A DNA stretch of 64,000 bases from Moritella sp. Urea-trap-13 (GTDB taxonomy: Bacteria; Pseudomonadota; Gammaproteobacteria; Enterobacterales; Moritellaceae). Both the position numbers and the translations under genes were made by a program. The stretch is from NCBI RefSeq assembly GCF_002836355.1, contig NZ_PJCA01000039.1:248001-312000 (forward strand), read 5' to 3'. Positions 21,464 through 30,595 of the stretch are shown in pieces; position 1 is the first letter of the stretch; every line of letters starts with the position of its first letter. The notes under the pieces were generated by a model, which saw nothing but the letters and a program-made list of their open reading frames with translations, had not been told where the DNA came from and did no database searches.

Positions 21464-22303
21464 TTAATCGAAGTTTTCTAAACCCCATTTATACAAGGCA
21501 TTCTTTTTGACACCGTGAATTTCAGCCGTTAATGCCGCCGCTTTTTTCAAGGGTAATTCTTCGTTTAATAATCTCAATGTATTCAGTACCTTAGCTGGAA
21601 TTTCTAAACCCGTAGGTTTGAAACCTGCAACCAGCAATACAATTTCACCGCGACTACGGTTACTGTCTTCGGCAACCCATGTGGCTAATTCACCGACAGG
21701 CATAGTGGTAATACTTTCAAACGCTTTGGTTATTTCGCGCGCAACACATACTTCACGTTCCGGCCCCATGATCGCAGTTAAAGCATCGAGGGTATATTGT
21801 AAACGACGCGGTGATTCATAAAAAATCATCGTGCGGGTTTCTTCTTTCAGTTCCGTTATTTTGTCATTACGGGCTTTTTCTTTTGATGGTAAAAAACCTT
21901 CAAACGAGAAACGGTCAGACGGCAGACCAGAACCACTCATTGCGGTTACCGCAGCGCAGGGGCCAGGCAGTGGTACTACTTTAACGCCATGGGCGCGACA
22001 AGTATTTACCAAATGATAACCAGGATCACTGATCAAGGGTGTACCGGCATCTGAAACCAGCGCGATACTGATACCTGATTGTAATTTTGATACTAAGTAT
22101 TCCGCTTTTTGCTGCTCATTATGATCATGCAAAGCAAATGTTTTAGTCTTGATTTGGTAATGGCTTAGCAGTTTCCCTGTATGACGGGTATCTTCTGCCG
22201 CAATTAAATCAACACTTCTGAGTATCTCTAAACCACGTTCAGTGATGTCAGAAAGGTTGCCAATCGGGGTTGGAACGATAAATAAAGTTGCTTGTTCAGA
22301 CAT
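21464..22303 (-). CDS. rsmI: 16S rRNA (cytidine-1402-2'-O)-methyltransferase RsmI
   Basis: Tetrapyrrole-methylase-fold enzyme that 2'-O-methylates C1402 of 16S rRNA, the same nucleotide RsmH modifies on the base. The 279 residues (E. coli 286) show [48 protein letters not shown] and [26 protein letters not shown]. It is divergent from lpoA, with an 84-nt gap holding both promoters, an arrangement also seen in E. coli. Confidence 0.98.
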   Translation of the reverse strand: MSEQATLFIVPTPIGNLSDITERGLEILRSVDLIAAEDTRHTGKLLSHYQIKTKTFALHDHNEQQKAEYLVSKLQSGISIALVSDAGTPLISDPGYHLVNTCRAHGVKVVPLPGPCAAVTAMSGSGLPSDRFSFEGFLPSKEKARNDKITELKEETRTMIFYESPRRLQYTLDALTAIMGPEREVCVAREITKAFESITTMPVGELATWVAEDSNRSRGEIVLLVAGFKPTGLEIPAKVLNTLRLLNEELPLKKAAALTAEIHGVKKNALYKWGLENFD

Positions 22304-22387
22304 TTCATTCTCATGGGTAGTTTTTTGTTAAGCGATGATGCTTTAGTATAGGGGTATTATAAATCTCTTTTGCAGGATAATACACCA

Positions 22388-24277
22388 ATGGAATTTAAGC
22401 ACAGCTATTCCCGCTTGATTATGCTTTTTAGCTTGAGTTTACTACTCAGTGCGTGTTCAAGTACCACGACATCTGAAAAAGCAACATCGAAACCACAACC
22501 AATCGTTGCACCAGACGTACTGACACAAATTGCTCAGCCTGCACAATACTACATTGATAAGATCGCATTAGCGAATAAACCACAAGCCATCTCGTGGCAG
22601 CTACTATCGGCGCGCGCTCTAATTTCTGAAGGCCATCCACAACCAGCGCTGGATATGTTACTTTCAGTTGAACGTAATCCATTATCTACACAGCAATTAT
22701 TTGAAGTAGCACTGATAAAATCAGAAGCTTACCTATTAGAAAAACGCTATCAAGATGCTGTCACAATACTTCATTTTAGTTCCACGTTAGACACAGCCAA
22801 ACAAAACCATTGGCAACGCTACTATTTATTAAATGCGACGTTGGCCGAACTGTTAAATAATAACGCCAAAGCGGTTGAATACCGTGTTGCACTAAATGAC
22901 TTCCTCGATGCTGAACTGCACAGCACCAACAATACTCGCTTATGGGCTCTGGTTTCAGTCATTCCGCTTGCTGAATTACAGCAACTAACCCTGCGTTTTA
23001 AGACTGAAAATCCAACGCTATCGGGTTGGTACGACTTAGCGGCAACCGCACAGCAATATCGTACTGAACCACAGTCGTTGATCAACCATTTACAAGTATG
23101 GCAAACAACTTACTCACAACATCCTGCCTTGAGTGGTTTTCCTATTGAATTGGTTAAAGCAATGGCAACAACCCCTTACGCACCAAGCCGAATAGCCGTG
23201 CTGGCGCCATTAACGGGTAAAAGTGCTGTTGCAGGTAAAGCAATTCGAGATGGAATGCTAAGTGCTTACTATCAAGGAAACCCGGCTGATAATACAGCTG
23301 ATAGCGGTCATCATAATATCGATTTGCGCTTCTATGATACTGCTACCACCAGTGCCGATGAGCTGTATTTACAAGCAATAGATGATGGTGCTGACTTTGT
23401 AGTCGGGCCGCTGTTAAAATCCAACCTAGCGAAAGTATTACCGCTAGTGAAAGACGTGCCATTAATTTCGTTAAATAAACTGACCGAAGCAGAAACGCTA
23501 GCAGCAGAGAACATTTATTACTTCTCATTGAGTTCTAATGACGAAGCTACTGCCGCCGCAAAAAAAATGCACCGAGATGGCATTAAACAACCTTTAGTTC
23601 TCGCGCCAAATAATAGTACCGGTAACCGTTTAGCTGAAGAATTTAACCAACAATGGCACTTGCTAACCACAGGCACCAGCGAAACCTATAAATATAAAAG
23701 CCGCAGCGATATGCAAAATACCGTGACGTCGCTGTTTTCTGTGACCTCAAGTAATCAACGAATTCGCTTAATGCAGAATTTGGTTGGCGCTGATGTGAAA
23801 GCCAAAACCCGTAGCCGCCGCGACATTGATGCAATTTATATTATTGCCACGCCTTCTGAAGCCATGTTAGCAATCCCTTTCATTAGCACCACACAGAATC
23901 CGTATGCACCGCAAGTAGCCGTATATGCAAGTTCACGTACCCATGGTAATCATCTATCCAAGAGCCAAAGCCGCGACCTTAATGGCTTAATCTTTAGCGA
24001 CATGCCTTGGTTGTTGAACCCAGATCGCGAATTAAAACAACAAACTTTGGCACTATGGCCAAATATGTCGAAAATCCAGCAAAATCTATTTGCGATGGGC
24101 TACGATGCATTTACATTAATTCCGAATCTGCTACAGCTGCGTAATTTCCCTAATTTACGCTTAGCTGGCCAGACTGGCATTCTCTATATCAATGATAATG
24201 GTATTATTGAACGCGAGTTTAGCTGGGCAAAATACCGCTCCGGCAAAATACAACTAGAGGAAAGTAACGCTGAATAA
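22388..24277 (+). CDS. lpoA: Outer membrane lipoprotein LpoA, activator of PBP1A
   Basis: LpoA reaches from the outer membrane to activate the peptidoglycan synthase PBP1A. The ATG at 22388-22390 (MEFKHSYSRL) has AGGA about 10 nt upstream; a TTG 18 nt earlier is less likely. The 629-residue product has a lipoprotein signal with lipobox LLSAC (acylated Cys23), an N-terminal TPR-like helical domain (about 40-265), and a C-terminal periplasmic-binding-protein fold starting near RIAVLAPLTGKSAVAGKAIRDG. It is first in a plus-strand run with yraN, diaA and dolP. Its last 8 nt overlap the proposed yraN start. Confidence 0.96.
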   Translation: MEFKHSYSRLIMLFSLSLLLSACSSTTTSEKATSKPQPIVAPDVLTQIAQPAQYYIDKIALANKPQAISWQLLSARALISEGHPQPALDMLLSVERNPLSTQQLFEVALIKSEAYLLEKRYQDAVTILHFSSTLDTAKQNHWQRYYLLNATLAELLNNNAKAVEYRVALNDFLDAELHSTNNTRLWALVSVIPLAELQQLTLRFKTENPTLSGWYDLAATAQQYRTEPQSLINHLQVWQTTYSQHPALSGFPIELVKAMATTPYAPSRIAVLAPLTGKSAVAGKAIRDGMLSAYYQGNPADNTADSGHHNIDLRFYDTATTSADELYLQAIDDGADFVVGPLLKSNLAKVLPLVKDVPLISLNKLTEAETLAAENIYYFSLSSNDEATAAAKKMHRDGIKQPLVLAPNNSTGNRLAEEFNQQWHLLTTGTSETYKYKSRSDMQNTVTSLFSVTSSNQRIRLMQNLVGADVKAKTRSRRDIDAIYIIATPSEAMLAIPFISTTQNPYAPQVAVYASSRTHGNHLSKSQSRDLNGLIFSDMPWLLNPDRELKQQTLALWPNMSKIQQNLFAMGYDAFTLIPNLLQLRNFPNLRLAGQTGILYINDNGIIEREFSWAKYRSGKIQLEESNAE

Positions 24278-24662
24278 AAAGCAGCCCCGTCAACGCGGGG
24301 AATATTTTGAAGGTATAGCAGCCGATTTTTTACAGCGCCAAGGCTTAATCATCTTGGCGCGAAACTTTGCTTGTCGGCAAGGGGAAATAGATCTTATTTG
24401 CCAACACGGTGCCAGCTGTGACATTAAATCTTCAACAACACTACCCACCTTAGTATTTGTCGAGGTAAAATATCGCCAATATACCCATTACGGTGGAGCT
24501 ATTTCTGCAATTCCGGTCGCCAAACAACGAAAATTGCGTTATACAGCGCAATATTATATGGTGCGCCACGGAATAAATGAAAACTATACCCCTTGCCGTT
24601 TCGATGTGATCGCCATTGAAGGTTCCAGTGATAATATTCAATGGATAACCAATGCTTTTTAG
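24270..24662 (+). CDS. yraN: UPF0102 family protein YraN, apparent CTG start
   Basis: Small nuclease-fold protein of the UPF0102 family; its function is not settled. Family motifs are RGEYFEGIAADFL, the catalytic-like GEIDLIC (about 38-44), FVEVKYR (63-69) and RFDVIAI. No ATG, GTG or TTG lies in frame between the upstream TAG (24255-24257) and the conserved N-terminus. The first common alternative, TTG at 24354, would remove 28 residues including the conserved GE..E..A..FL. CTG at 24270 has GAGGA 8 nt upstream, overlaps lpoA by 8 nt, and gives 130 residues (E. coli 131). The start is therefore inferred; the gene itself is certain. Confidence 0.85.
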   Translation: MNKKQPRQRGEYFEGIAADFLQRQGLIILARNFACRQGEIDLICQHGASCDIKSSTTLPTLVFVEVKYRQYTHYGGAISAIPVAKQRKLRYTAQYYMVRHGINENYTPCRFDVIAIEGSSDNIQWITNAF

Positions 24663-24673
24663 AGTAGATACCC

Positions 24674-25270
24674 ATGTTAGAGCTAATTAAAGAAAATTTT
24701 ACTGAGAGTATTCAAACCAAGATCGCTGCAGCTGAAGCGTTACCCGAGTACATTCAAAATTCAGCCATGATGATGGCACAGTGCTTATTAAACGGTAACA
24801 AGATCTTAATTTGTGGAAATGGTGCATCAGCTAGTTTATCGCAAAATTTTTCGGCGTCATTATTAAACCGCTACGAAACAGAGCGCCCAAGCTTACCGGC
24901 GCTGGCGTTAACTCCTGACTGTACTTTAATGACAGCCATTGGTACTGATACCAGCTTTGATATGGTTTATTCAAAGCAAGTACGTGCACTGGGTAATGAT
25001 GGTGATATCTTAGTGGTGATCTCAGCAGGTGGTCATAGCCGTAATGTCATTAAAGCGATTGAAGCAGCGCTAACGCGGAACATGACAATCGTGGCGTTAA
25101 CCGGTAAAGATGGTGGTGAAATATCTGGATTATTAGGTCCACACGATGCTGAAATACGCGTACCATCACGTCGAGAAGCAAGAATACAAGAAGTACATGC
25201 ACTGATCATTAATTGTCTGTGTGACATTATCGACCAGACTTTATTCCCGCAGCAAGGGTACGAAGAATAA
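24674..25270 (+). CDS. diaA: DnaA initiator-associating protein DiaA
   Basis: SIS-domain protein related to phosphoheptose isomerase (GmhA). In E. coli it forms a tetramer that binds DnaA and promotes assembly at oriC. The 198-residue product follows E. coli DiaA along its length ([73 protein letters not shown]). The yraN-diaA-dolP order is the same as in E. coli, which favours DiaA over GmhA. It starts 11 nt after yraN and ends 2 nt before dolP. Confidence 0.95.
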   Translation: MLELIKENFTESIQTKIAAAEALPEYIQNSAMMMAQCLLNGNKILICGNGASASLSQNFSASLLNRYETERPSLPALALTPDCTLMTAIGTDTSFDMVYSKQVRALGNDGDILVVISAGGHSRNVIKAIEAALTRNMTIVALTGKDGGEISGLLGPHDAEIRVPSRREARIQEVHALIINCLCDIIDQTLFPQQGYEE

Positions 25271-25272
25271 GT

Positions 25273-25821
25273 ATGAAAGCAGCTAAAAAATTAACCCCTT
25301 GGTTGGCAATAAGTATCATGCTATTAAGTCTTACTACGCTACAAGGCTGTAGTAGTGGCGGTGGTTTTAGTCAATTAATAGATGATGAAACAATTACTCT
25401 CGACATCACTGCAGGACTTAATGACAACAGTAAGCAATTGTTGAGCAACAATAACCTACATATTCTGACTAACAACAGTAAAGTATTATTATCAGGTCAG
25501 GTAAGAACCGAAGCTGAGCGTCAGAAAATAGTCACGATTGCGGCAGAGACCACAGCAGTACAACAAGTGTATAACCAGATCCGATTAGGGCCACCAATCT
25601 CATTTGAACGTGCCAGTAAAGATTCTTGGTTAACTACAAAAGTAAAAACCAGTATTCTTAACCTGAAAGATATTGAACCACTGAAAGTCAAAGTGATAAC
25701 CGAAAATGCCGAAGTGTTTTTGATTGGCCGAGTAACAAAAGCCCAAGGTGACCAACTTGCTGAAGCCGCGCGCTATGTGGTTGGTGTCGATAAAGTCATT
25801 AAAGTATTCGAGTATCGCTGA
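25273..25821 (+). CDS. dolP: Outer membrane lipoprotein DolP (BON domains)
   Basis: DolP (YraP) is a division-site lipoprotein that supports outer membrane integrity. The 182 residues have a lipoprotein signal with lipobox TLQGC (acylated Cys26) followed by two BON domains, about 45-110 (ITAGLNDNSKQLL...VLLSGQVRTEAER) and 120-180 (TTKVKTSILNLKDIEPLKVKV...VFLIGRVTKAQGD). It is the last gene of the lpoA run. In E. coli dolP belongs to the sigma-E regulon; I did not find a clear sigma-E promoter here. Confidence 0.95.
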   Translation: MKAAKKLTPWLAISIMLLSLTTLQGCSSGGGFSQLIDDETITLDITAGLNDNSKQLLSNNNLHILTNNSKVLLSGQVRTEAERQKIVTIAAETTAVQQVYNQIRLGPPISFERASKDSWLTTKVKTSILNLKDIEPLKVKVITENAEVFLIGRVTKAQGDQLAEAARYVVGVDKVIKVFEYR

Positions 25822-25870
25822 TAAGCGCTATATCGATAAATGAGCAGTAGTTAAGTCATAAATAAAAGAT

Positions 25871-25919
25871 AAAAAAATGCAGTACTGAATTATGCCCGTC
25901 GACACATTCAAGTACTGCA
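25871..25919 (-). terminator. Terminator of sspAB, at a convergent junction with dolP
   Basis: TGCAGTACT (25878-25886) pairs perfectly with AGTACTGCA (25911-25919), with AAT/ATT adding to the stem. On the minus strand seven T residues (complement of 25871-25877) follow directly. It lies between the convergent dolP and sspB genes and should mainly end sspB transcription. Confidence 0.8.
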
Positions 25920-25943
25920 CATAGTCGTTAATTAAGTATTATG

Positions 25944-26435
25944 TTACTTAATGACCCTTAAAGCGGGTTTACCTTTAGTCGGCTTTGGACGTTCTGTCGC
26001 TTCACTCTTACTTTCAGGGCTTGCAGCAGGCGCACTGACCAACGCAGGTATGCTTTTCTCTTCACTAGGCTCAACAGCCGCTTCTGCGATCTCTTGCTCA
26101 GCTTGATCTATATATGCTTGTTCAGGTTCAAACATGCTACCAGCGCCGTTCTCACGTGCGTAAATAGCTGTAATCGCTGCAACAGGCACATAAACATCAA
26201 ACGGTACACCACCGAAGCGAGCATTAAAGCTCAATGCAGTATTGTTTAACTCAAAAGCAACCACAGCACTAGGTGCAATGTTCAATACGATCTGACCATC
26301 TTGAACAAACTGTTGTGGCACGTAAACACCAGCAATATGCGCATCAACAACGATATGCGGTGTTAAGTCATTATCAAGTAACCACTCATAGTGACTACGT
26401 AATAAATAGGGACGAATTGGGGTCATTTTATCCAT
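25944..26435 (-). CDS. sspB: ClpXP adaptor SspB
   Basis: SspB delivers ssrA-tagged proteins to ClpXP. The 163 residues have the N-terminal SspB fold (TPIRPYLLRSHYEWLLDNDLTPHIVVDA, FNARFGGVPFDVYVPVAAI), a long flexible linker rich in Glu, Ala and Pro (about 105-152), and the C-terminal ClpX-binding tail ending GKPALRVIK, very like the E. coli tail. It starts 3 nt after sspA and is cotranscribed with it. Confidence 0.97.
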   Translation of the reverse strand: MDKMTPIRPYLLRSHYEWLLDNDLTPHIVVDAHIAGVYVPQQFVQDGQIVLNIAPSAVVAFELNNTALSFNARFGGVPFDVYVPVAAITAIYARENGAGSMFEPEQAYIDQAEQEIAEAAVEPSEEKSIPALVSAPAASPESKSEATERPKPTKGKPALRVIK

Positions 26436-26438
26436 AAA

Positions 26439-27074
26439 TTACATTAACATTCTCATTTCGCGTTCTTGTTCAGTTAAAGATGCTTGGAATGATTCACGAT
26501 CGAATACTCGTAGCATATAGTTCTTTAACTCACCTGCAGCTTGACCAGGTAGATCAATACCTAGTTCCGGCAAACGCCATAACAGCGGCGCCATGTAGCA
26601 ATCTACTAAGCTGAATTCTTCACTCATGAAGTATGGGTATTCAGCAAAAATTGGGCTGATACTCATTAATGCTTCTTGCAGTTGCTTACGCGCTACAGCA
26701 GCTTCTTCAACAGAGCCTTTCATAATCTTAGTAACTAATGAATACCAATCGTTTTCGATACGGTGCATCATTAAACGGCTACTACCACGAGAAACAGGGT
26801 AAACCGGCATCAAAGGTGGATGCGGGAAACGCTCATCCAGATATTCCATGATGATACGTGAGTTATATAACGTTAATTCACGGTCGATTAATGTCGGTAC
26901 TGTTTGGTAAGGATTTAAATCAATTAAATCTTCAGGTAGATTATTACGGTCAACCTGATGAATATCAACACTTACGCCTTTTTCAGCTAAGACGATTCGG
27001 ACTTGATGACTATACAGATCAGTCGGTTCCGAATATAACACCATAACTGAACGTTTATTAGCAGCTAAAGCCAT
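26439..27074 (-). CDS. sspA: Stringent starvation protein A
   Basis: SspA is a glutathione-S-transferase-fold protein that binds RNA polymerase and modulates stationary-phase and stress transcription. The ATG at 27072-27074 (MALAANKRSVMVLYSEPTD) has GGAGG 4 nt upstream and gives 211 residues, as in E. coli (212). Upstream in-frame codons read into intergenic DNA. The conserved pocket PHPPLMPVYPVSRG, implicated in RNA polymerase contact, is intact. It lies downstream of petABC with a hairpin in the gap. Confidence 0.97.
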   Translation of the reverse strand: MALAANKRSVMVLYSEPTDLYSHQVRIVLAEKGVSVDIHQVDRNNLPEDLIDLNPYQTVPTLIDRELTLYNSRIIMEYLDERFPHPPLMPVYPVSRGSSRLMMHRIENDWYSLVTKIMKGSVEEAAVARKQLQEALMSISPIFAEYPYFMSEEFSLVDCYMAPLLWRLPELGIDLPGQAAGELKNYMLRVFDRESFQASLTEQEREMRMLM

Positions 27075-27102
27075 GCCACCTCCAATAAATTGTAAACACA
27101 AA

Positions 27103-27132
27103 CGCCAATGATAGCCTAAACTAGCATTGGCG
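27103..27132 (-). terminator. Probable petC terminator or attenuator before sspA
   Basis: CGCCAATG (27103-27110) pairs perfectly with CATTGGCG (27125-27132). On the minus strand TTTGTGTTT follows, an imperfect U-tract. It sits between petC and the strong sspA ribosome binding site, so it could end most petABC transcripts while letting some read into sspAB. Confidence 0.5.
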
Positions 27133-27187
27133 GTACGTAATTCTTTTACCAGCAACTTTTACAAGTAACGTGGCAACATCTCAACGA

Positions 27188-27988
27188 TTAGTGGATATCA
27201 CGCCAGTATTCGCGGTTCAAGAACCAACAAAATACAAGTAAGATAAGTAGGAACCCAATAACCCAGAAGCCCATTTCTTGACGTTCAAGTTGATTTGGCT
27301 CTGCTGAGTAAACTAAGAAGTTCACTAAGTCTAACATAGCTTCATCAAACTCTTCTGCTGATAACTCACCGTTTCCATCGGGGCTTAGGTAGCTAGTCAG
27401 AATTTCACCTGTTGCAACACCATTGGCATCAACAACTGCGGTTTCTTTAACAATTCTAGCACCTTCCGGTAAATCTAGCTCTTCTTCGTTATGTTTTATT
27501 TCTAAAAGACGTGCTGTACCTTGCAATTCTTCCAGTACATGCGGCATACCGACACTTGGGAATACCACATTATTTACGCCAAATGGACGTGTTTCGTCAA
27601 TATAGAAAGAGCGCAGGTAAGTATAAACCCAATCAGCACCACGCAGACGCGCTTCTAGTGATAAGTCTGGAGGTGTAGCACCAAACCATTTTGCACCACT
27701 TTCAGCAGGCATCGCAGTTAGCATTAATGAGCCAACTTTAACGCCAGTAAATACTAGATTTTCAGTCATGACATCACGATCGATACCCAGATCGTCAGCA
27801 ACACGTGAATAACGTTGGTATTGCGTAGAGTGACATGTAGAACAATAATTCATGAAGATTTTAGCACCATTTTGCAGTGATGCTTTGTCTCTTAAATCAT
27901 AGTTAGCTTCGTCTAAATGAGCACCACCACCAGCTGCAAATGCAGCCATCGGCAACAGGGTAAGTAACGCTATAAATAATTTCTTCAT
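27188..27988 (-). CDS. petC: Ubiquinol-cytochrome c reductase, cytochrome c1
   Basis: Cytochrome c1 carries electrons from the Rieske protein to soluble cytochrome c in the bc1 complex. The 266-residue product has a signal peptide (cleavage near AFAAG, about residue 19), one haem c site CSTCH at 49-53, a likely Met ligand in LTAMPAESG, and a C-terminal membrane anchor (about 240-258) ending NREYWRDIH. The ATG overlaps the petB stop as TAATG. It is the last gene of petABC. The presence of a bc1 complex points to cytochrome-c-dependent respiration. Confidence 0.97.
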   Translation of the reverse strand: MKKLFIALLTLLPMAAFAAGGGAHLDEANYDLRDKASLQNGAKIFMNYCSTCHSTQYQRYSRVADDLGIDRDVMTENLVFTGVKVGSLMLTAMPAESGAKWFGATPPDLSLEARLRGADWVYTYLRSFYIDETRPFGVNNVVFPSVGMPHVLEELQGTARLLEIKHNEEELDLPEGARIVKETAVVDANGVATGEILTSYLSPDGNGELSAEEFDEAMLDLVNFLVYSAEPNQLERQEMGFWVIGFLLILLVFCWFLNREYWRDIH

Positions 27989-29202
27989 TACATTGTCACC
28001 CTTTTTGGTAATGGTTTAGTGGTTTCATTCTTACTGTATAACCACAGAAGACCGAAGTAGCCAAAGTAACCTAACGTCGTGATTTGAGACAATAATGTAC
28101 GACCAGGCGTTGGTGCTAATGTGCCTAATACACCCAAGATAATGAAGCAAACAACAAACTGAGTTAGGTTAAGTTTGTGCCAAACACTACGGTAACGGAT
28201 TGATTTAACTTTACCGCGATCTAACCAAGGCACTAAGAATAACATTACAATCGCAAGACCCATCATGATCACGCCACCGAGTTTGTCCGGTACCGCACGT
28301 AGGATTGCGTAGAATGGTGTAAAGTACCAAACAGGTGCAATATGATCCGGTGTTTTCAGTGGATTAGCCGCTTCAAAGTTTGGCGCTTCTAAGAAGTAAC
28401 CACCACCTTCAGGCATAAAGAAGATCACAATACTACATAAGATAAGCATCACCACTACTGCAACAGTATCGTGCACTGTGTAGTAAGGGTGGAATGGAAT
28501 ACCATCTTTCGGCCAACCATTTTCATCTTTGTTTTCTTTGATTTCAATACCGTCTGGGTTATTAGAACCAACGTGATGCAGTGCTACAATGTGTAAGAAC
28601 ACCAATACCACAAGTACCAATGGCACAGCGATAACATGCAGCGCAAAGAAACGGTTTAGTGTCGCACCAGAGATCACGTAGTCGCCACGGATCCACAGTG
28701 TTAAGTCATCACCAATTATTGGGATCGCACCAAATAACGAGATAATAACCTGAGCACCCCAGAATGACATTTGACCCCATGGTAGTAAGTAGCCCATGAA
28801 AGCTTCAGCCATTAGCGCTAAGAAGATTAAGCAACCAAAGATCCACAATAATTCACGCGGCTTCTGGTATGAACCATACATAAGACCACGGAACATGTGC
28901 AGATAAACCACAACAAAAAATGCCGATGCACCTGTTGAATGCATATAACGCAGCAACCAACCAAATTCAACATCACGCATGATGTATTCGATTGATGCAA
29001 ATGCACCCTCACCCGATGGGTTGTAGTTCATTGTTAACCAGATACCCGTTAGGATTTGGTTAACAAAAATGATTGTTGCTAGAATGCCAAAGTAGTACCA
29101 GAAGTTAAAATTCTTCGGTGCTGGATATTGGCCAGCGTGTTTGTTCCACGTATCCGTCATTGGGATACGATCGTCGATCCAATTGACTATTTTACCAAAC
29201 AT
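27988..29202 (-). CDS. petB: Ubiquinol-cytochrome c reductase, cytochrome b
   Basis: Cytochrome b is the membrane core of the bc1 complex and carries two b haems and both quinone sites. The 404 residues include the haem-ligand helices (LRYMHSTGASAFFVVVYLHMFRG; FALHVIAVPLVLVVLVFLHIVALHH) and about eight membrane spans. The Qo-site motif, PEWY in mitochondria and alphaproteobacteria, reads PVWY here (HIAPVWYFTPFYAILRA). It overlaps petA and petC by single bases (TAATG at each joint), indicating one coupled operon. Confidence 0.98.
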   Translation of the reverse strand: MFGKIVNWIDDRIPMTDTWNKHAGQYPAPKNFNFWYYFGILATIIFVNQILTGIWLTMNYNPSGEGAFASIEYIMRDVEFGWLLRYMHSTGASAFFVVVYLHMFRGLMYGSYQKPRELLWIFGCLIFLALMAEAFMGYLLPWGQMSFWGAQVIISLFGAIPIIGDDLTLWIRGDYVISGATLNRFFALHVIAVPLVLVVLVFLHIVALHHVGSNNPDGIEIKENKDENGWPKDGIPFHPYYTVHDTVAVVVMLILCSIVIFFMPEGGGYFLEAPNFEAANPLKTPDHIAPVWYFTPFYAILRAVPDKLGGVIMMGLAIVMLFLVPWLDRGKVKSIRYRSVWHKLNLTQFVVCFIILGVLGTLAPTPGRTLLSQITTLGYFGYFGLLWLYSKNETTKPLPKRVTM

Positions 29203-29792
29203 TAGGCAGCTCCCTTGTCTACACCAATTATAATCGTCGTATTATCCACATAGTAATGTGGTGGTATAACTAAGTTCAACGGTGCAGGTACACTTTGGAA
29301 TACACGACCAGCCATATCAAATTTAGAACCATGACATGGACAGAAGAAACCAGAAGAAACACCTTCGACTTGTTCGCCAAAGCTGTCAGGCAGGTAAGTT
29401 GGTGAGCACCCTAAGTGAGTACAAATACCAACAGCCACAAATAACTCGGATTTAATCGAGCGGTATTTGTTCTGTGCGTAACTTGGTTGTTGTTCTTGTT
29501 CTGATGCCGGATCGCGTAACGAACCATCATGCTGTTCAAGTTCGTTTAATACACTTTCTGTACGAGATACAATCCATACAGGCTTGCCTCGCCATTCAAC
29601 TCGAATTAACTGACCAGGTTCAATTTTACTAATATCAACTTCAACGGGAGCACCAGCTGCTTTAGCTTTAGCACTCGGGTTCCAAGATTTGATAAAAGGT
29701 ACGGCTGCGCCGACAGCTCCAACACCACCCACTACACATGTAGCAGCAGTTAAAAAGCGACGACGACCAGAATCAACAGGCGCATTGCTCAT
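29202..29792 (-). CDS. petA: Ubiquinol-cytochrome c reductase, Rieske iron-sulfur subunit
   Basis: The Rieske protein takes the first electron from ubiquinol and passes it to cytochrome c1. The 196 residues begin with a twin-arginine type anchor (GRRRFLTAATCVVGGVGAVG, about 9-28). The [2Fe-2S] ligands are in CTHLGC and CPCHGSKFD, two Cys and two His plus the disulfide cysteines. The ATG has GGGAGAA about 6 nt upstream. It is the first gene of petABC. A candidate promoter lies at 29831-29859. Confidence 0.97.
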   Translation of the reverse strand: MSNAPVDSGRRRFLTAATCVVGGVGAVGAAVPFIKSWNPSAKAKAAGAPVEVDISKIEPGQLIRVEWRGKPVWIVSRTESVLNELEQHDGSLRDPASEQEQQPSYAQNKYRSIKSELFVAVGICTHLGCSPTYLPDSFGEQVEGVSSGFFCPCHGSKFDMAGRVFQSVPAPLNLVIPPHYYVDNTTIIIGVDKGAA

Positions 29793-30123
29793 CCAATTAT
29801 TCTCCCATTCGGACTCAGCGCAAATTATTTTTATTATCTTGCAGTGAATACCATTTCAAAAAAGATAACTTTTTAATAGCTAAAAAAGTTACATAAATGC
29901 CGTTGAATTTTAATTAATTGGTTACATTTTTACAAGGACAATGAGACATTAATCATGGATTTTCAGTGATTAAGTCAATATCTGTCGCTTATGACCCAGT
30001 AAATAGAGCAAGTCGCTCTGTTTCTGTGTTAACTGCAATCATACAAGTAAGAAACAGCATTAAATTTAACAAAGCTGTAACTACGTCAATTAAATAAAAG
30101 ATAAAAAATAGACAAAAAAAAGA
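29793..30123. other. Intergenic region upstream of petA
   Basis: About 330 nt without a supported gene, between petA and the rpsI terminator. It is very AT-rich and holds the petABC promoter candidate and A-rich runs near 30100-30130. A minus-strand reading frame (29989-30372) is mostly a shadow of rpsI. I see no RNA gene. Confidence 0.7.
29831..29859 (-). promoter_or_regulatory. Candidate petABC promoter
   Basis: On the minus strand TTGAAA (complement of 29854-29859) and TAATAA (complement of 29831-29836) are separated by 17 nt, about 40-70 nt before the petA ATG. An alternative -10, GATAAT, has a 15-nt spacer. Plausible sigma-70 promoter, not proven. Confidence 0.4.
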
Positions 30124-30153
30124 CAAAAAAAAGCCTGGCAAATGCCAGGCTTT
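30124..30153 (-). terminator. Intrinsic terminator of rplM-rpsI
   Basis: AAAGCCTGGC (from 30130) pairs with GCCAGGCTTT (to 30153) around a short loop. On the minus strand a run of T residues follows directly. It lies about 30 nt after the rpsI stop and should end the ribosomal protein operon before petA. Confidence 0.88.
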
Positions 30154-30184
30154 CGTCGCAATAAAGCGAACCACAAAAAACGGA

Positions 30185-30577
30185 TTAACGTTTTGAGAAC
30201 TGTGGACGTTTACGTGCTTTTCTAAGACCAACTTTCTTACGTTCAACTTGACGAGCATCACGAGTAACAAAACCAGCTGCACGTAGGCTAGGACGTAAAG
30301 TTTCGTCATAAACCATAAGTGCGCGAGTGATACCGTGACGGATTGCGCCAGCTTGACCAGTAGTACCACCACCAGAAACAGTGATGTTTAGGTCGAATTT
30401 GTCTTGTAGACCAACTAATTCTAGTGCTTGACGAACAACCATACGAGCCGTTTCACGACCAAAATAAACTTCTAAAGAACGTTTATTGATAGTTAGTTGA
30501 CCAGTACCAGCTGTCATGAATACACGAGCTGTTGAACTTTTACGACGACCAGTGCCGTAGTATTGATTTTCTGCCAT
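30185..30577 (-). CDS. rpsI: 30S ribosomal protein S9
   Basis: S9 of the small subunit, whose C-terminal tail reaches the P-site tRNA. The 130 residues match E. coli in length, with [15 protein letters not shown] at the N-terminus, [15 protein letters not shown] in the middle and the basic tail [17 protein letters not shown]. It follows rplM by 18 nt and ends at a strong terminator. Confidence 0.99.
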   Translation of the reverse strand: MAENQYYGTGRRKSSTARVFMTAGTGQLTINKRSLEVYFGRETARMVVRQALELVGLQDKFDLNITVSGGGTTGQAGAIRHGITRALMVYDETLRPSLRAAGFVTRDARQVERKKVGLRKARKRPQFSKR

Positions 30578-30595
30578 TTGCTTAAATTCCGTAAA

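Noticed and set aside
29989-30372. 127-codon minus-strand frame downstream of and within rpsI
   Set aside because: Its first half is rpsI in another frame and the rest crosses the rpsI terminator.
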